In this document: in pieces, positions 10,211 to 20,998 of the stretch
Layout of the letters: every line of letters begins with the position of its first letter
Numbering within the stretch: the first letter of the stretch is position 1
Source of the DNA: Perognathus longimembris pacificus
Lineage: Eukaryota > Chordata > Mammalia > Rodentia > Heteromyidae
Assembly (NCBI RefSeq): GCF_023159225.1
Contig: NC_063172.1
Location: 41,111,832 to 41,175,831 of the forward strand
Direction: 5' to 3'
Length of the DNA: 64,000 bases
Notes under the pieces: generated by a model
Databases searched by the model: none
Seen by the model: only the letters and a program-made list of their open reading frames with translations
What the model was told of the DNA's origin: nothing
Position numbers and translations under genes: made by a program

Positions 10211-10800
10211 TGACTTGGAAAAAATTATACTAAATGAAGTGAGCCAGACCCAAAGAAACATGGACTCTATAGTTTCCTAGGGAATAATTAGTACAGGTTT
10301 AGGCTAGTCACAGCAGAGGATCACAAAAGCCCATTAGTTATGCCTTTATGAACACATAAGATGATGTTAAGTGAAATGAACTCCATGTTATGAAAATGAG
10401 TGTTATATCACTGTTCCAATTACTTTCAACATACCATGTGAAACCATAGCTTTTTTGTTGTTGTGGTATCCCCTCCCTGGGGTTGTCCCCGTGCTATCAA
10501 TATATCTCATCTGAGTACCCTGGATACTGTATATACTGGCATTAGAACTAGGGAAGGGAAAAGGAATATCAAAACTGAGAGATAAAGGATAAAAAAACCA
10601 AAAAACTCCAAAAGCAATACTTACAAAACCATTTGGTGTAAACCAACTGAACAACTCATGGGGGGAGAGGAAAAGGGGGAGGGGAGAAATGAGGGAGGAG
10701 GTAACAAATTGTACAAGAAATGTACCCACTGCCTTACCTTTGAAACTGTAACCCCTCTGTACATCACTTTGACAATAAATAAGTAATTATTCAGAGAAAA
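10211..10800 (+). mobile_element. L1 3'-end insertion nested in an older L1
   Basis: Begins TGACTTGGAAAAAATTATAC (ORF2 end) and runs through the 3' UTR, with its purine-rich G tract at about 10655-10700, to TTTGACAATAAATAAG. It is flanked by AATTCTATGCTTC at 10198-10210 and 10801-10813, identical over 13 bases. The host L1 continues on both sides. Confidence 0.8.
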
Positions 10801-10955
10801 AATTCTATGCTTCCGTTAGAAAGAACATTTGCCCATACATAAGGAAATGGACAATCTTAGAAAATATTAAATTAAGCAAAGTAAGCCAGACCCCCAAACC
10901 ACAGACTGCATGTTTTCCTTAATTTGTAACAATTAGAATATGCCTATAAATATAT

Positions 10956-12912
10956 ACGTAAACTAAATGAATAGTAAAATACAAAAATTACCCCAGCACA
11001 TGACACTTGTTGACTAATTTGATTTCCTCTAGTGAAAAATACTTTCAGATGGAGAAGTTTCCACTTGAAGAATGATTAGAAGCAGAAGGAAACATTACTT
11101 ACCATAGTTTTAAAATAGAATAGCTACAAAGTTAAATAGTAAAAACAGTATAGTTCTCTTTGTTATATAGCATTCATATTACTTATATAATTTCCACATT
11201 AGTAAGACTGCAAGGCAGAATTTATGCTACATGGTAAAATTTAAATGTTTTCCCAACATATCAAAATATAGATGTTCATGATTATTGAAGACATAAATCA
11301 TTATTAATATTTTAATGTTATTCCTGTTCTCAGCTTTCCACAATATTTCTTCTTTTGAATTGTTCAATTCCATTAAAATAGGGGGTTTTAGGACACCCAT
11401 AAGTATGATTTTAGTCAACATTCCATTGTCAAGAATACAGGTGCTAAATCATAGGATGAATATCTGCCAACCAGCTGTTGTTACCATTTAAGTTTATGCT
11501 GTTTCCAAAAAGCATTTTCCTCCATCGTTTTATTTGTTCATTTGGGGAAAATGATTTGGGACTAAGAGCCAGTACTGGATGTGATTATTAAAGGACAGTG
11601 TGGTTTGCTGGGTCTGTAGTGTGCTGTTTTTGCAAACGGAATGGTCTGAATTGCTGCCAGGACATATTGATAGATATACTGAATGGTAGTGTTAACAGTG
11701 ATGGGGAAGTATTTTGTTTTAATAAATGTGACTGTGGATTCTGCTCTGGCCCCTGATGGTAGTATACGCATCTACACAAAATGAAGTGCCTGCTATATAT
11801 AGGACTCAGGTAATAGAGCTAAGAGTCTGATCTAAGCTGTCAAGTTGAAATGCAGATGAAGTGTGCAACTCAGCTAACTTTAGTGGCATAAAAAGAGGCA
11901 ACTTTATCGAGGTCAACATTCTACATTATTTTTCCCTCTAGATAATTGCCAAACTCTACTTTTTGAAAATGGAAGAAAACAATTGAGATATGACAGCAGT
12001 TTGATTTAGTTGTAAAGATGAAATCGATGTTCAACTATTACTGAGAATTACCTCCAATTATTCACCAGGAGAATGAGGTCAGAAACATGGAACTATTTCT
12101 CTTGTACTTTGTCTCACAAATATAACTTTAATTAGAAAGAAACAGTGATTTATATGTATTTCTTGTACATTTGCCCCAGGCAATCACAAACCTCGGAATT
12201 GACCTGTCCATCAAGAGAAATGGAAGCTGAGACTAGATGTTAAAAGAATAATATGTTCAAAATTTTAAACTGTGATACAAACAAGATTCCACCAAGGAAA
12301 AGTATAACATACACACAAAGAAAGCTTTTTAATAATGCTTTTACATGATGTTAGGAGGGAAATAAACCACAAAAGAGAAAGACCTTTGTTTCAATGATTT
12401 TATTAAAATATCATTAAATATTTACATGGATAAATTATTGAGTTAAATGTTTTTCTTTTTAATACAAAGAAAAAGGATTTTATACTTTTAGCTATCTATA
12501 AGACATCCCAGGGGCACATGTTCTCGTTATGTGGCACTGGGTCAATATCTCTGAAATGTTAGAAACTGAAGTACTGCTGAGTTATTCCAATACTATATAA
12601 GAAACCAATTATTTTCAATTGGACATTAATTAACTTTACTTATTATTAACATCCATTTATTAAAATTGGAAAATAATAAAATATAGGTGGAAGTTCAAAA
12701 AGGCTCAAAGAAAACACATGGATTATTTACTGCTAGCCATTTACTATTATGAGCCAGTCTTAGATGCCACAATTTCTGTCAATGGAAAAATGTCTCTTTT
12801 CTAATATTTTCTACATTTGTAAATCCTCAAGAATCTTTACTGCATTTTATCATATTAAATTTCACTATGGAGGCCAGAATAAAAAGTTTATAAAAATTAA
12901 ATAGAAAGTGTC
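10956..12912. other. unrecognised AT-rich sequence
   Basis: I see no gene or known repeat. The patch at about 11560-11780 is somewhat richer in G and C and gives two overlapping minus-strand frames of 63-69 codons without recognisable motifs. It may be conserved non-coding DNA or a very old repeat. Confidence 0.4.
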
Positions 12913-13085
12913 AAGCCTGATAGTGCATGACTGCAATGTCAGCACTGGAAGCTAAAGCAGATGGCCACATAGCAAGTCCTGGGCTCCAAAAAACATCAAG
13001 GGCTAGGGTTGTACTCTAGGGGTAGAGTATTTGCTTAGCATGCCCAAGGGTCTGAGTTGGACAGTACACCAAAACTATCTCTTTC
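12913..13085 (+). repeat. B1-ID type dimeric SINE, old
   Basis: A degraded B1-like unit (TAGTGCATGACTGCAATGTC, AGCACTGGAAGCTAAAGCAG) is followed by an ID-like unit (GGGCTAGGGTTGTACTCTAG, GGTAGAGTATTTGCTTAGC). The order is B1 first and ID second. Confidence 0.55.
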
Positions 13086-13709
13086 AAAATAAAATAGGTG
13101 GCCACAAAACATAAGCAAAATATGCCTTGACCAGTATTTTATCTTGAGATTTTCTTAGGATGGAGATATGAATAAACACAGGAAACAGAATGGGGTTAGA
13201 GGAACTTCTGGGGCTGTTCTACTTTACCTGCATCTTTGGTCCACAGAGCTTGACTTCTCTAAGGAAAAAGGTCCCAAGCATTAAAATATTTAGCCTTAGC
13301 TTATATCCAGGAGGAATCTGAATGCAGCAATGACATTTGAAGGCACTTTGATAAAGCTTTATCCTGTGGTGCTTGTTGAATCCAATGCCAAGGTAAAAAG
13401 TGTTTAGTGGGGGGAGGGAGGGCATGCAGGCACGTAACAGTGCAGACTTGTGCACCTAACACAACACAGTGCATCCATGCTTCTAGGAGGGCTGAGTGGT
13501 TTTAAAGGGTGTCAATCTTTCAAAGTTCCTATCTTCCAGGGGAAAAAATATGAAAATATGAGGCAGGGGATGCCTTTTCCTATGGTTATCTATGAATTGA
13601 TGGCTCAAATATTTCTCCATAACAGATATACTGAGGATCTAGTTATTCTTGTTAAAAATTCCAAACAAGCCCAACACAGTTTATGAAACTGTAAGGCATC
13701 CATCAATTT
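13086..13709. other. unrecognised sequence
   Basis: No gene or repeat recognised. Two 78-codon frames, one on each strand, abut near 13450. They have no motif, no relation to each other and no paralog in the window. Confidence 0.4.
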
Positions 13710-13718
13710 AAAAGTATA

Positions 13719-13956
13719 GAAAGGGAGTACCAAAATTGAGAGACACAGGGTAAAAAAGACAAATGACTACAAAAGCAATACTTGCATAACTGGTATAAAT
13801 GAACAAAACAACTCATGGGGGGGAAAGGGAAAGGGGGAGAGGGAGGGGGGAATGAGAGAGGAGATAACAAGCAGTTCAAGAAATGTATCCAATGCCTAAG
13901 GTATGAAAGTGTAACCTCTCTGTACCTCAGTTTGACAATAAAAATTTAACAAAAAA
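13719..13956 (+). mobile_element. short L1 insertion, 3' UTR only
   Basis: Contains ACCAAAATTGAGAGACACAG, the long purine-rich G tract (13815-13852) and TTTGACAATAAAAATTTAAC before an A tail. Flanked by AAAAGTATA at 13710-13718 and 13957-13965. The left junction TTT/AAAAG is a good L1 endonuclease site. Confidence 0.8.
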
Positions 13957-14007
13957 AAAAGTATATTTTCATTATGTTAGCTTTTGAGAAATTTGTTCAT
14001 ATTTCTT

Positions 14008-14230
14008 GTTGCCAGCCTTGAACTCAGGTCCTGGACTCAGTTCTTGAGCCTCTCTGTGCTCAAGGCTAGCGCTCTACTACTTGGGCCACAGTGCTACTTC
14101 TAGCTTTGCTGAGGAGTTTATTAGAGATAAGAGTTTCAGGAGCTTTCCTGCTGGGATGGCTTTGAAATGAAATCCTTAGACCTCAGCCTCTGAGTAGCTA
14201 AGATTACAGGCATGAGCTATCAGCATCCAG
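14008..14230 (-). repeat. B1-Geo type dimeric SINE
   Basis: On the minus strand a B1/Alu-like unit (TAGCTCATGCCTGTAATCTT, AGCTACTCAGAGGCTGAGG) is followed by a Geo-like unit (AGCACTGTGGCCCAAGTAGT, AGCGCTAGCCTTGAGCACAG). Related copies lie at 18715, 31970, 56340 and 57105, and inside the LTR elements. Confidence 0.65.
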
Positions 14231-15256
14231 CTGTGCATACTTTTTTTTTCTTATTAATTGTCACAGTGATGTACAGAGAGGTTACAGTTTCATATGTTAG
14301 GCATTGGATACATTTCTTGTACTGTTTGTTACCTCCTCCCTCATTCCCCCTTCCCGGCTCCACCTTTCCCTCTCCCCCCATGAGTTGTTCAGTTGGTTTA
14401 TTGCTTTTGCAGTCATTTCTCTTTTTATCCTGTGTCTCTCAATTTTGGTATTCCCTTTCACTTTCCTAGTTCTAATACCAGTATATATAGTATCCAGGAT
14501 ACTCAGATAAGATACACTGGTAGTGCAGGTACAAGCACAGGAAAGGGATACAAGAAGATCATCAACAAGAGAAACTACTGTTTCACATGGCATGTTGAAA
14601 GTAATTACAAGAGTGATATATGACTCGGTTCCATAACATGGAGTTCATATCACTTAGCATTATCTTATGCATTCATAGGGGCATAGCTATTAGGCTCTTG
14701 TGATCCTCTGCTGTAACTAGCCTAAACCTGTGCTAGTTATTCCCTATGAGGGAGACCACAGAGTCTATGTTTCTTTGGGTCTGACTCACTTCACTTAGTA
14801 TAATTTTTTCCAAGTCCTTCCATTTCCTTGCGAATGGAGCAATGTCATTATTTCTGATAGAGGCATAAAATTCCATTGTGTATATGTACCACATTTTCCT
14901 CATCCATTCGTCTACTGAGAGGCATCTGGGTTGGTTCCATATTTTAGCTATGACAAATTGTGCTGTGATGAACACTGTTTTGCTGGTGGTTTTAGTGTGT
15001 TCTTGTTTGTGGTCTTTTGAGTAGATGCTCAAAAGTGAGGCTGCTGGATCCTAGGGGAGCGCTATGTTTAGCCTTCTGATGAATCTCCATACCACTTGCC
15101 AGAGTAGCTGAACCAGTTTACATTCCCACCAACAATGAAGTAGGGTTCCCTTTTGGCCACATCCCCTCCAACATTTGTTATTGTTAGTTTTCTTGATAAT
15201 GGACATTCTTACTGGGGTGAGGTAGAATCTCAATGTTGTTTTCATTTGCATATCTT

Positions 15257-15464
15257 TCTTTTTTTTTTGGGGGGGGGGAGTCCTGGGCCTTGGACTCAGG
15301 GCCTGAGCACTGTCCCTGGCTTCTCTTTGCTCAACGCTAGCACTCTCACTTGAGCCACAGTGTCACTTCTGGCCCTTTTCAATATATGTGGTGCGGGGAA
15401 TCAAACCCAGGGCTTCATATATATGAGTCAAGTACTCTTGCCACTAGGCCATGTTCCCAGCCCC
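15257..15464 (-). mobile_element. IDL-Geo SINE inside L1
   Basis: Complete minus-strand dimer ending in GTTCCCAGCCCC. The poly(T) is followed by a G run, i.e. a mutated tail. The L1 sequence ATTTGC is repeated at 15244-15249 and 15467-15472, a probable target duplication. Confidence 0.85.
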
Positions 15465-15925
15465 TAATTTGCCTTTTTTTTATGGCCAGTGATGTAGAGC
15501 ACTTTTTCATATGTCTCTTGGTTATTCTCATTTCCTCATCAGAGAAGTCTCCTTTTAAGGCTTTAGTCCACTTGTTGAGGCGGCTGTTGGTTCTTTGCAG
15601 TTTTGTTTTGGTGGAATTTATTTTTTTTAGGTCTGCAAATATTTTAGATATGAGGCCTCTGTCTGTTGTGTGGCCGGTAATGGTATTTCCCAATCTGTGG
15701 GCTTTCTGTTTATCTTGTTAGCTATGTCCTTTGCCCTGCAGAAGCTTTGCAGTTTTATGCAGTCCCATTTGTCCATCCTTTCTTTGATTTGTAGCATTTC
15801 TGGATCTTTGTTAAGGAAGTTCCATCCTGTGCCAAGGAGCCTAAGTGTTTCTCCTACTCCTTCCTTTAATGTTTTTACGGTATGTGTTTTAATTTTGAGG
15901 GCTTTGATCCATTTGGAATTGATTT

Positions 15926-16168
15926 GGGGGCTTGGAAGATGGCCTAGTGGCAACAGCGCTTGCCTCATGTACATGTAGCCCTGGATTTGATTCCTCAGCA
16001 CCACATGTATAGAAAATGGCCAGAAATGGTGCTGTGGCTCAAGTGGAAGAATGCTAGCCTTGAGCAAAATGAAGCCAGGGACAGTGCTTAGGCCCTGAGT
16101 CCAAGCCCCAGGACTGGCAAAACAAAAACAAAAACAAACAAACAAACAAAAACAACCTAATTATCTTA
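15926..16168 (+). mobile_element. IDL-Geo SINE inside the same L1
   Basis: Plus-strand dimer with an AAAC-rich tail (16117-16153). TGGAATTGATTT is repeated exactly at 15914-15925 and 16169-16180. Confidence 0.9.
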
Positions 16169-16671
16169 TGGAATTGATTTTGGTGCAGGGGGATATATAA
16201 GGATCTAGTTTTAGTTTGTTAAAGGAGTTGAACCAGTTTTTCCAACACCATTTGTTAAAGAGGTTATCTTTCTTCCATCCTATTTTTTAGCTCCTTTATC
16301 AAAGATTAAGTAGGCATAGTTCTGTGGGTTCATTTCTGGGTCTTCAGTTCTGTTCCATTGGTCTTCAAGCCTGTTCCGGTGCCAATACCAAGCTGTTTTT
16401 ATTACTATAGCTTTATAATACAGGTTGAATATGGTATTGTAATTCCTCCAGCACTGTTCTTTCTGCTTAGGATTGTTTTTGCTATTCTAGGTCTTTTATT
16501 GTTCCATATGAATTTCTGGATTGCTTCCTCTATTTCACTTAAAAAATGGTGTTGCGATATTAATGGGCATTACATTGAATTTGTAGAAAGCTTTTTGCAA
16601 TATTGCCATTTTGACTACACTAATTCTCCCAATACAGGAGTATGGGAGGTTTTTCCATTTCGATACTTTTT

Positions 16672-17167
16672 AAAAATGCTGAAATATGGGAAGTAGTTGA
16701 GAAGACCAGACATAGAAAGCATTCATGGGGTGTGGTATGACCAAGTTTAAAATTAATTTGCATGAAAATATTTGAGATATTGAGTAAAAGAAGGCACAGT
16801 AGTGGGCCACTTAACACAGAGATGAGTTGTTTTTTTAATATGTTTTAGTTTTTCTAAAATCAAATCGAAGAAGGCATGTTGGTTCAAGCACATTTTCCTA
16901 GCCACTTGGTTATTTGGGAGCATTTATGAAGGGATTGAAAATTTCTGAGAGATTGCAGTATGGACATCAGGATATTTATGCACAGGCTTAAAATTTCATA
17001 AGTCTTCATCTTAGTCAATGTTTGGGCATAGTGGAACCTATCTATTATATCAACAATGAGGGAACCTAAGTGTCTCCCTGCAGTTGTGTAAGCTTCTCAT
17101 CTTCTCATTCCCAGCAACATGGGGAAGGCAAAACTATCAGGATCATAAACTCATCCCAGGCTGTTCT

Positions 17168-17172
<5 letters not shown>
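16672..17172. other. unrecognised sequence
   Basis: Nothing recognised. Confidence 0.4.

Positions 17173-17246
<74 letters not shown>
17173..17246. repeat. (GA)n microsatellite
   Basis: About 36 nearly perfect GA units, followed by two GAAAGA interruptions. This explains the Arg-Glu and Ser-Leu repeat frames on the two strands. Confidence 0.97.
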
Positions 17247-17252
<6 letters not shown>

Positions 17253-18714
17253 AGAGTAACCCCCAAGAGGATAGATGTTTGACACAGGTTGTATCATGTG
17301 AAAGGCTCTGAGTTCAATTCCAACAAGCATGTGAAAAGAAAACAAAAGTCAAATCAACCAGCCGTAAATGATGACAGGTTAGATTTTAGAATAAAAAAAG
17401 CCATTGGCCAAACTGATTTCATGATTTCTTGTCTTGTCTATGGTACTGGTCTGTTTTAAGTAGCAGACATCAAGACATGCAGGGATATCAAGAATATGAG
17501 TGGGTGTGTAGAAATTTCATTATCATTAAGACTACCTGAGAAAAGATGACAATTGTCTTTGTGTATCTATATCTATATATGCTTTTGTATCTATATCATC
17601 TATATCTATCAAATTTGAAGGACTGCACTGGATGAGATATATATTTATGGCATTTGAATTAAGAAAGGGTTCCTGGAGCTAAGATTTAAAGAATGGTGAA
17701 AGTTCAAAAAAGGGCCATGAGGAGTGAGAGAATGGATAATCAGAAATAAATAACTGAAACTGAAACTGTGTGTCCTCACAAAACCCAATTTGTGGACTTT
17801 CAAGAAGGTATGGTCAATAGTATAAGAAGCTTCTGCAAACTTGTGAAGAAAACTTACAGCTTGTCATGTAACAGTGTTCAGTGATTGGTGACTTTACCAA
17901 GATCAAGTCATTGTGGAGTGATGGGCACAGATATTAATATTGGTTGTGGAATTAACCCCATATGAAGAGATCAATTTATCTCCATTTCTCAATGTATGTG
18001 TTACTTCAATTCATAGCTCACTCACAGGAGCCTTTGATCTGATTTCTAATAGCATAATCTTTAATGCTCAGAACTCAAGAGCTAGGTGTGTTATATGTTC
18101 TATGCCACTCAAAAAAAAAATCCACTACACCTTAAGCATCCTTGCCTTGATTATAGTGATTTAGTTGGGCTTTAGAATGAGACTTCTTGTATCAGAGTGG
18201 GGCTTTATCAAATACAAGCCACGTAATGATCAGTACAAGTTTTAAACTACCTGAGTTACTTGTTCCCACATTGATAGAAAGGAAATAACAGCACAGCATG
18301 ATCTTTATGATTAAATGGTATATTGTATTTTAAGCCGTTAAAACTGTCTCTGCACAAGGTACATGTATACTAAATGTAAGATAGATGTTTTCTTAGTATC
18401 CTGAAGTTTCCATTATTTCCTGATTGTATTGGTTTCCATCCTGCTTCATTCTAAAATATTTTACCTTAACTATTACTAGAGCTAAACTTTTCAAGAAAAT
18501 CTATAGTTTAGAAACAAATTATGGTCTTACTGCTCTGATACTGTCCTTTTATTCTTGATTATAATTTAGAGCTCAGGGAACAGCTTAAGGACTAAAGATG
18601 TGAAAGACTTTCCTTGGTGATGAATGGAAAAGAAGGGAAAATATAAAATCCTTATTTATACTCTATAAGAATATCAATAATTTAGTTATGTTCTTTTATT
18701 TCTAGACAGCATTC
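17247..18714. other. unrecognised AT-rich sequence
   Basis: A TATC/TATA-rich patch lies at about 17563-17610. No gene found. Confidence 0.4.
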
Positions 18715-19025
18715 AGGTTTGAACACAGAACTTTTTTCTTGAAGGCTTTGTACCACTTGATTCACGCCATCAGTGCACTATATTGTTGGCTCTTGATATT
18801 TTTCAGTGCTTCAAATTTTGTTCAATCAGATCTAGACTGCCATCATCCAAGGCAAGCTTCTGCATATATATCAAACGGAAGGCCCTAGGCACTTTGGCCA
18901 GCTATTGGTCGTCTCTCAAATATCTTTCCCATGTTACCCTAAATGGAAAAACACCCAAACTCAGACTCCTGAGTAGCTACAATTATAAGAGTGAACCATA
19001 CCTCTTAGCTATTATCAGTGTTATA
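18715..19025 (-). repeat. possible very old B1-Geo type SINE, broken up
   Basis: TTTGAACACAGAAC and CTTGAAGGCTTTGTACCACT resemble the antisense Geo unit, and TCAGACTCCTGAGTAGCTAC the antisense B1-like unit. The middle does not match. Confidence 0.3.
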
Positions 19026-20089
19026 TTTTGAGTATATATAAAACTTTTTAGAGCTTTAAAAAATCAATCATGTATACTGAAAATTAGAAATATAAGACTC
19101 ATATCTGGCTACTAAATTAGTCATGAGAAGATCAAATACATTGTGATGTCAGATATCTTAAGAAAAAAAAGGTGGCATTTTGGAAAAAGGGAAATAAAAT
19201 TTGAAACAAAACCAAAAAACGTGTACATTAAGAAAAATTAGTGTTTGAATTTTAGAGTTGCTGTAAACCTTAATCCTATTTACATTCTCGATTAGCAAAA
19301 TACTAGTGTTTCTATTTTGCTGGAATTTTGAAAAGCCATGTATTGAACTTTTCACAAAAGTATCTCAAATTAAGTACATGCTTCTCAGGCAAAAAGAGGA
19401 AAATGTAAATCATTAAAGTACATAATAATTTTGCAGGAATCTACCTGGGCAACATGCATAAAATTAGTTCTTTCTTTTTCTAAGTCCTAGAATAAATCAG
19501 CACTTGAAAGTTATAAAATTGCACAAGTGAGTCAGGTAGACAATGTTCAAAAAATAGGAAGATGAATTGATTTCAATAGTTTCCTAATTGAAGTAGCTTC
19601 AATTAAGCAATGAGCATTGCCTAGTTTTATTTTTCATCACTCTTCTCTCACTAGGGTCATATATCCCATTCTCTGATCATTTACTTAATTCTCTCTCATT
19701 CCCTGTATACATAGGCTAAATATTTGGCTCCTATTGTTTTCTATGTACAACATGCAAGCTAAAAATGAGAATATTTCTCCATTGCTTACAGTTATCATAT
19801 CTACCATATAAACCTTCTGTATACATGTGTAACTACTTTTGTATTGATAAGAACATCAATGTTATTAAGGTCCTAAAAAATTAAAATTTTTTTATTCCTT
19901 GCTCAATCTTCACAAAATTATCAAACAAAGGACCTGTCTTCATATTTAAAGTTTTGTTAAGTGTATCTATAGATCATCAGTTCATAATGGACCATTGTAA
20001 GTATAAAGAATAAAAAGGAACATATATACTCAAGTAATTTTCCAAAGTGCTCACTGACAGGAAATCAGATAAATGTATTATTTCTTTTC
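19026..20089. other. unrecognised AT-rich sequence
   Basis: No gene or repeat recognised. Confidence 0.4.
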
Positions 20090-20160
20090 CTATGTTGGTG
20101 ATTGAACAAGGGTCTTGAATTTGTTGGGCAAGCACTCAAACACTGAAAACAGCCATAGCA
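20090..20160 (-). repeat. ID-like SINE monomer, degraded
   Basis: TTGGTGATTGAACAAGGGTC and GGGCAAGCACTCAAACACTG follow the antisense of the ID-like unit (B-box side, then A-box side). Confidence 0.4.
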
Positions 20161-20177
20161 GTACAAATTCCAGAATT

Positions 20178-20371
20178 TAGCTGGACATGCTGGCTGATGT
20201 TTATAATCATAAAATCATAATCAGGAAATCAAGGCCAACCTAGGACAATTTAGGAATACCTTATCTCAGAAACAAAAGAAAAGCGATCAGAGGATAGCTG
20301 AAATGTTAGAGTACTTATTAATAAGTTTGAGCTCCTTAGCTCAATCCCCAATGTCAAAAGTAAATAAATAG
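20178..20371 (+). repeat. B1-ID type dimeric SINE, old
   Basis: A B1-like unit (AGCTGGACATGCTGGCTGAT, AAATCAAGGCCAACCTAGG) is followed by an ID-like unit (GATAGCTGAAATGTTAGAGT, GAGCTCCTTAGCTCAATCCC) and an A-rich tail. Confidence 0.5.
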
Positions 20372-20372
20372 C

Positions 20373-20998
20373 CTATTCATGTACTAGCTATTTGCTATGA
20401 GGGACACGAATAGGCTAGTCATAGTAGAAGACCAAAATACCCCGATAGCTACACCCATATGATCACATTAGCTGGTTCAAAGTGAAATGAACTCCATGTT
20501 ACGGAAACAAGAGTTATTCCACTGTTGTAATTATTATCAACATGCCATGTGAACTCGTACTACTTTTTTTTCTCTTTTTTCTTGTTGGTTTGTTTGACTG
20601 ATTGGTTTGTTTAGTTTTGTTTCTCTTGTACTCCCTTCCTGTGTCTGTATCCTCGCTACCACTATATTACATCCAAGTACCCTGGATACTGTTTTTACAG
20701 GTATTAAAAAAAAAAAAAAAAAAACTGGGGAAGGGAGGGGGAATACCAAAATCGAGGGACAAAGAACAAAAAGACAAACCATTCCAAAAGCAACACTTAC
20801 AAAACCATTTGGTGTAAACCAACTGCACAACTCTTGGGGGAAGAGAGGAAGGGGCAGGAGGAAGGGGGGAAATGAGGGACTAGGTAACAAGTAGAACAAC
20901 AAATGTACTCACTGCCTTTCATATGAATCTGTGACCCCTCTGTATCACACTTTGACAAGAAAGGAAAACAAAAGAAAAATAAATAAATAATGAAAACT
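20373..20998 (+). mobile_element. L1 3' UTR fragment
   Basis: Contains ATGAACTCCATGTTACGG, an A19 run at 20705-20724, AATACCAAAATCGAGGGAC, the G tract at 20835-20880 and CACTTTGACAAGAAAGG. These blocks occur in the same order in 10211-10800 and, reversed, in 26905-27440. Confidence 0.8.

Larger units (their letters stand above)
9000..10955 (+). mobile_element. L1 (ORF2 C-terminal part and 3' UTR), interrupted twice
   Basis: Encodes [14 protein letters not shown] near 9045-9080 and the ORF2 tail through about 10200, with many stops. It is split by an IDL-Geo SINE (9368-9583) and by a second L1 3' end (10211-10800). The old copy resumes at 10814 with GTTAGAAAGAACATTTGCCC and fades near 10955. 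Order of events: this L1 first, then the two insertions. Confidence 0.8.
14241..16662 (-). mobile_element. 5'-truncated L1 with two SINEs inserted
   Basis: Minus-strand L1. The 3' end has a poly(T) at 14241-14249, the 3' UTR G tract lies at about 14350-14385, and ORF2 ends with a stop at 14733-14735 after a frame containing WMRKMWYIYTMEFYASIRNN. The ORF2 body continues to about 16662. ATACTTTTT at 14237-14245 and 16663-16671 may be the target duplication. Stops and frameshifts make it inactive. Confidence 0.85.

Noticed and set aside
17070..17345. Three overlapping frames with long Arg-Glu or Ser-Leu repeats
   Set aside because: They are translations of the (GA)n microsatellite on both strands.
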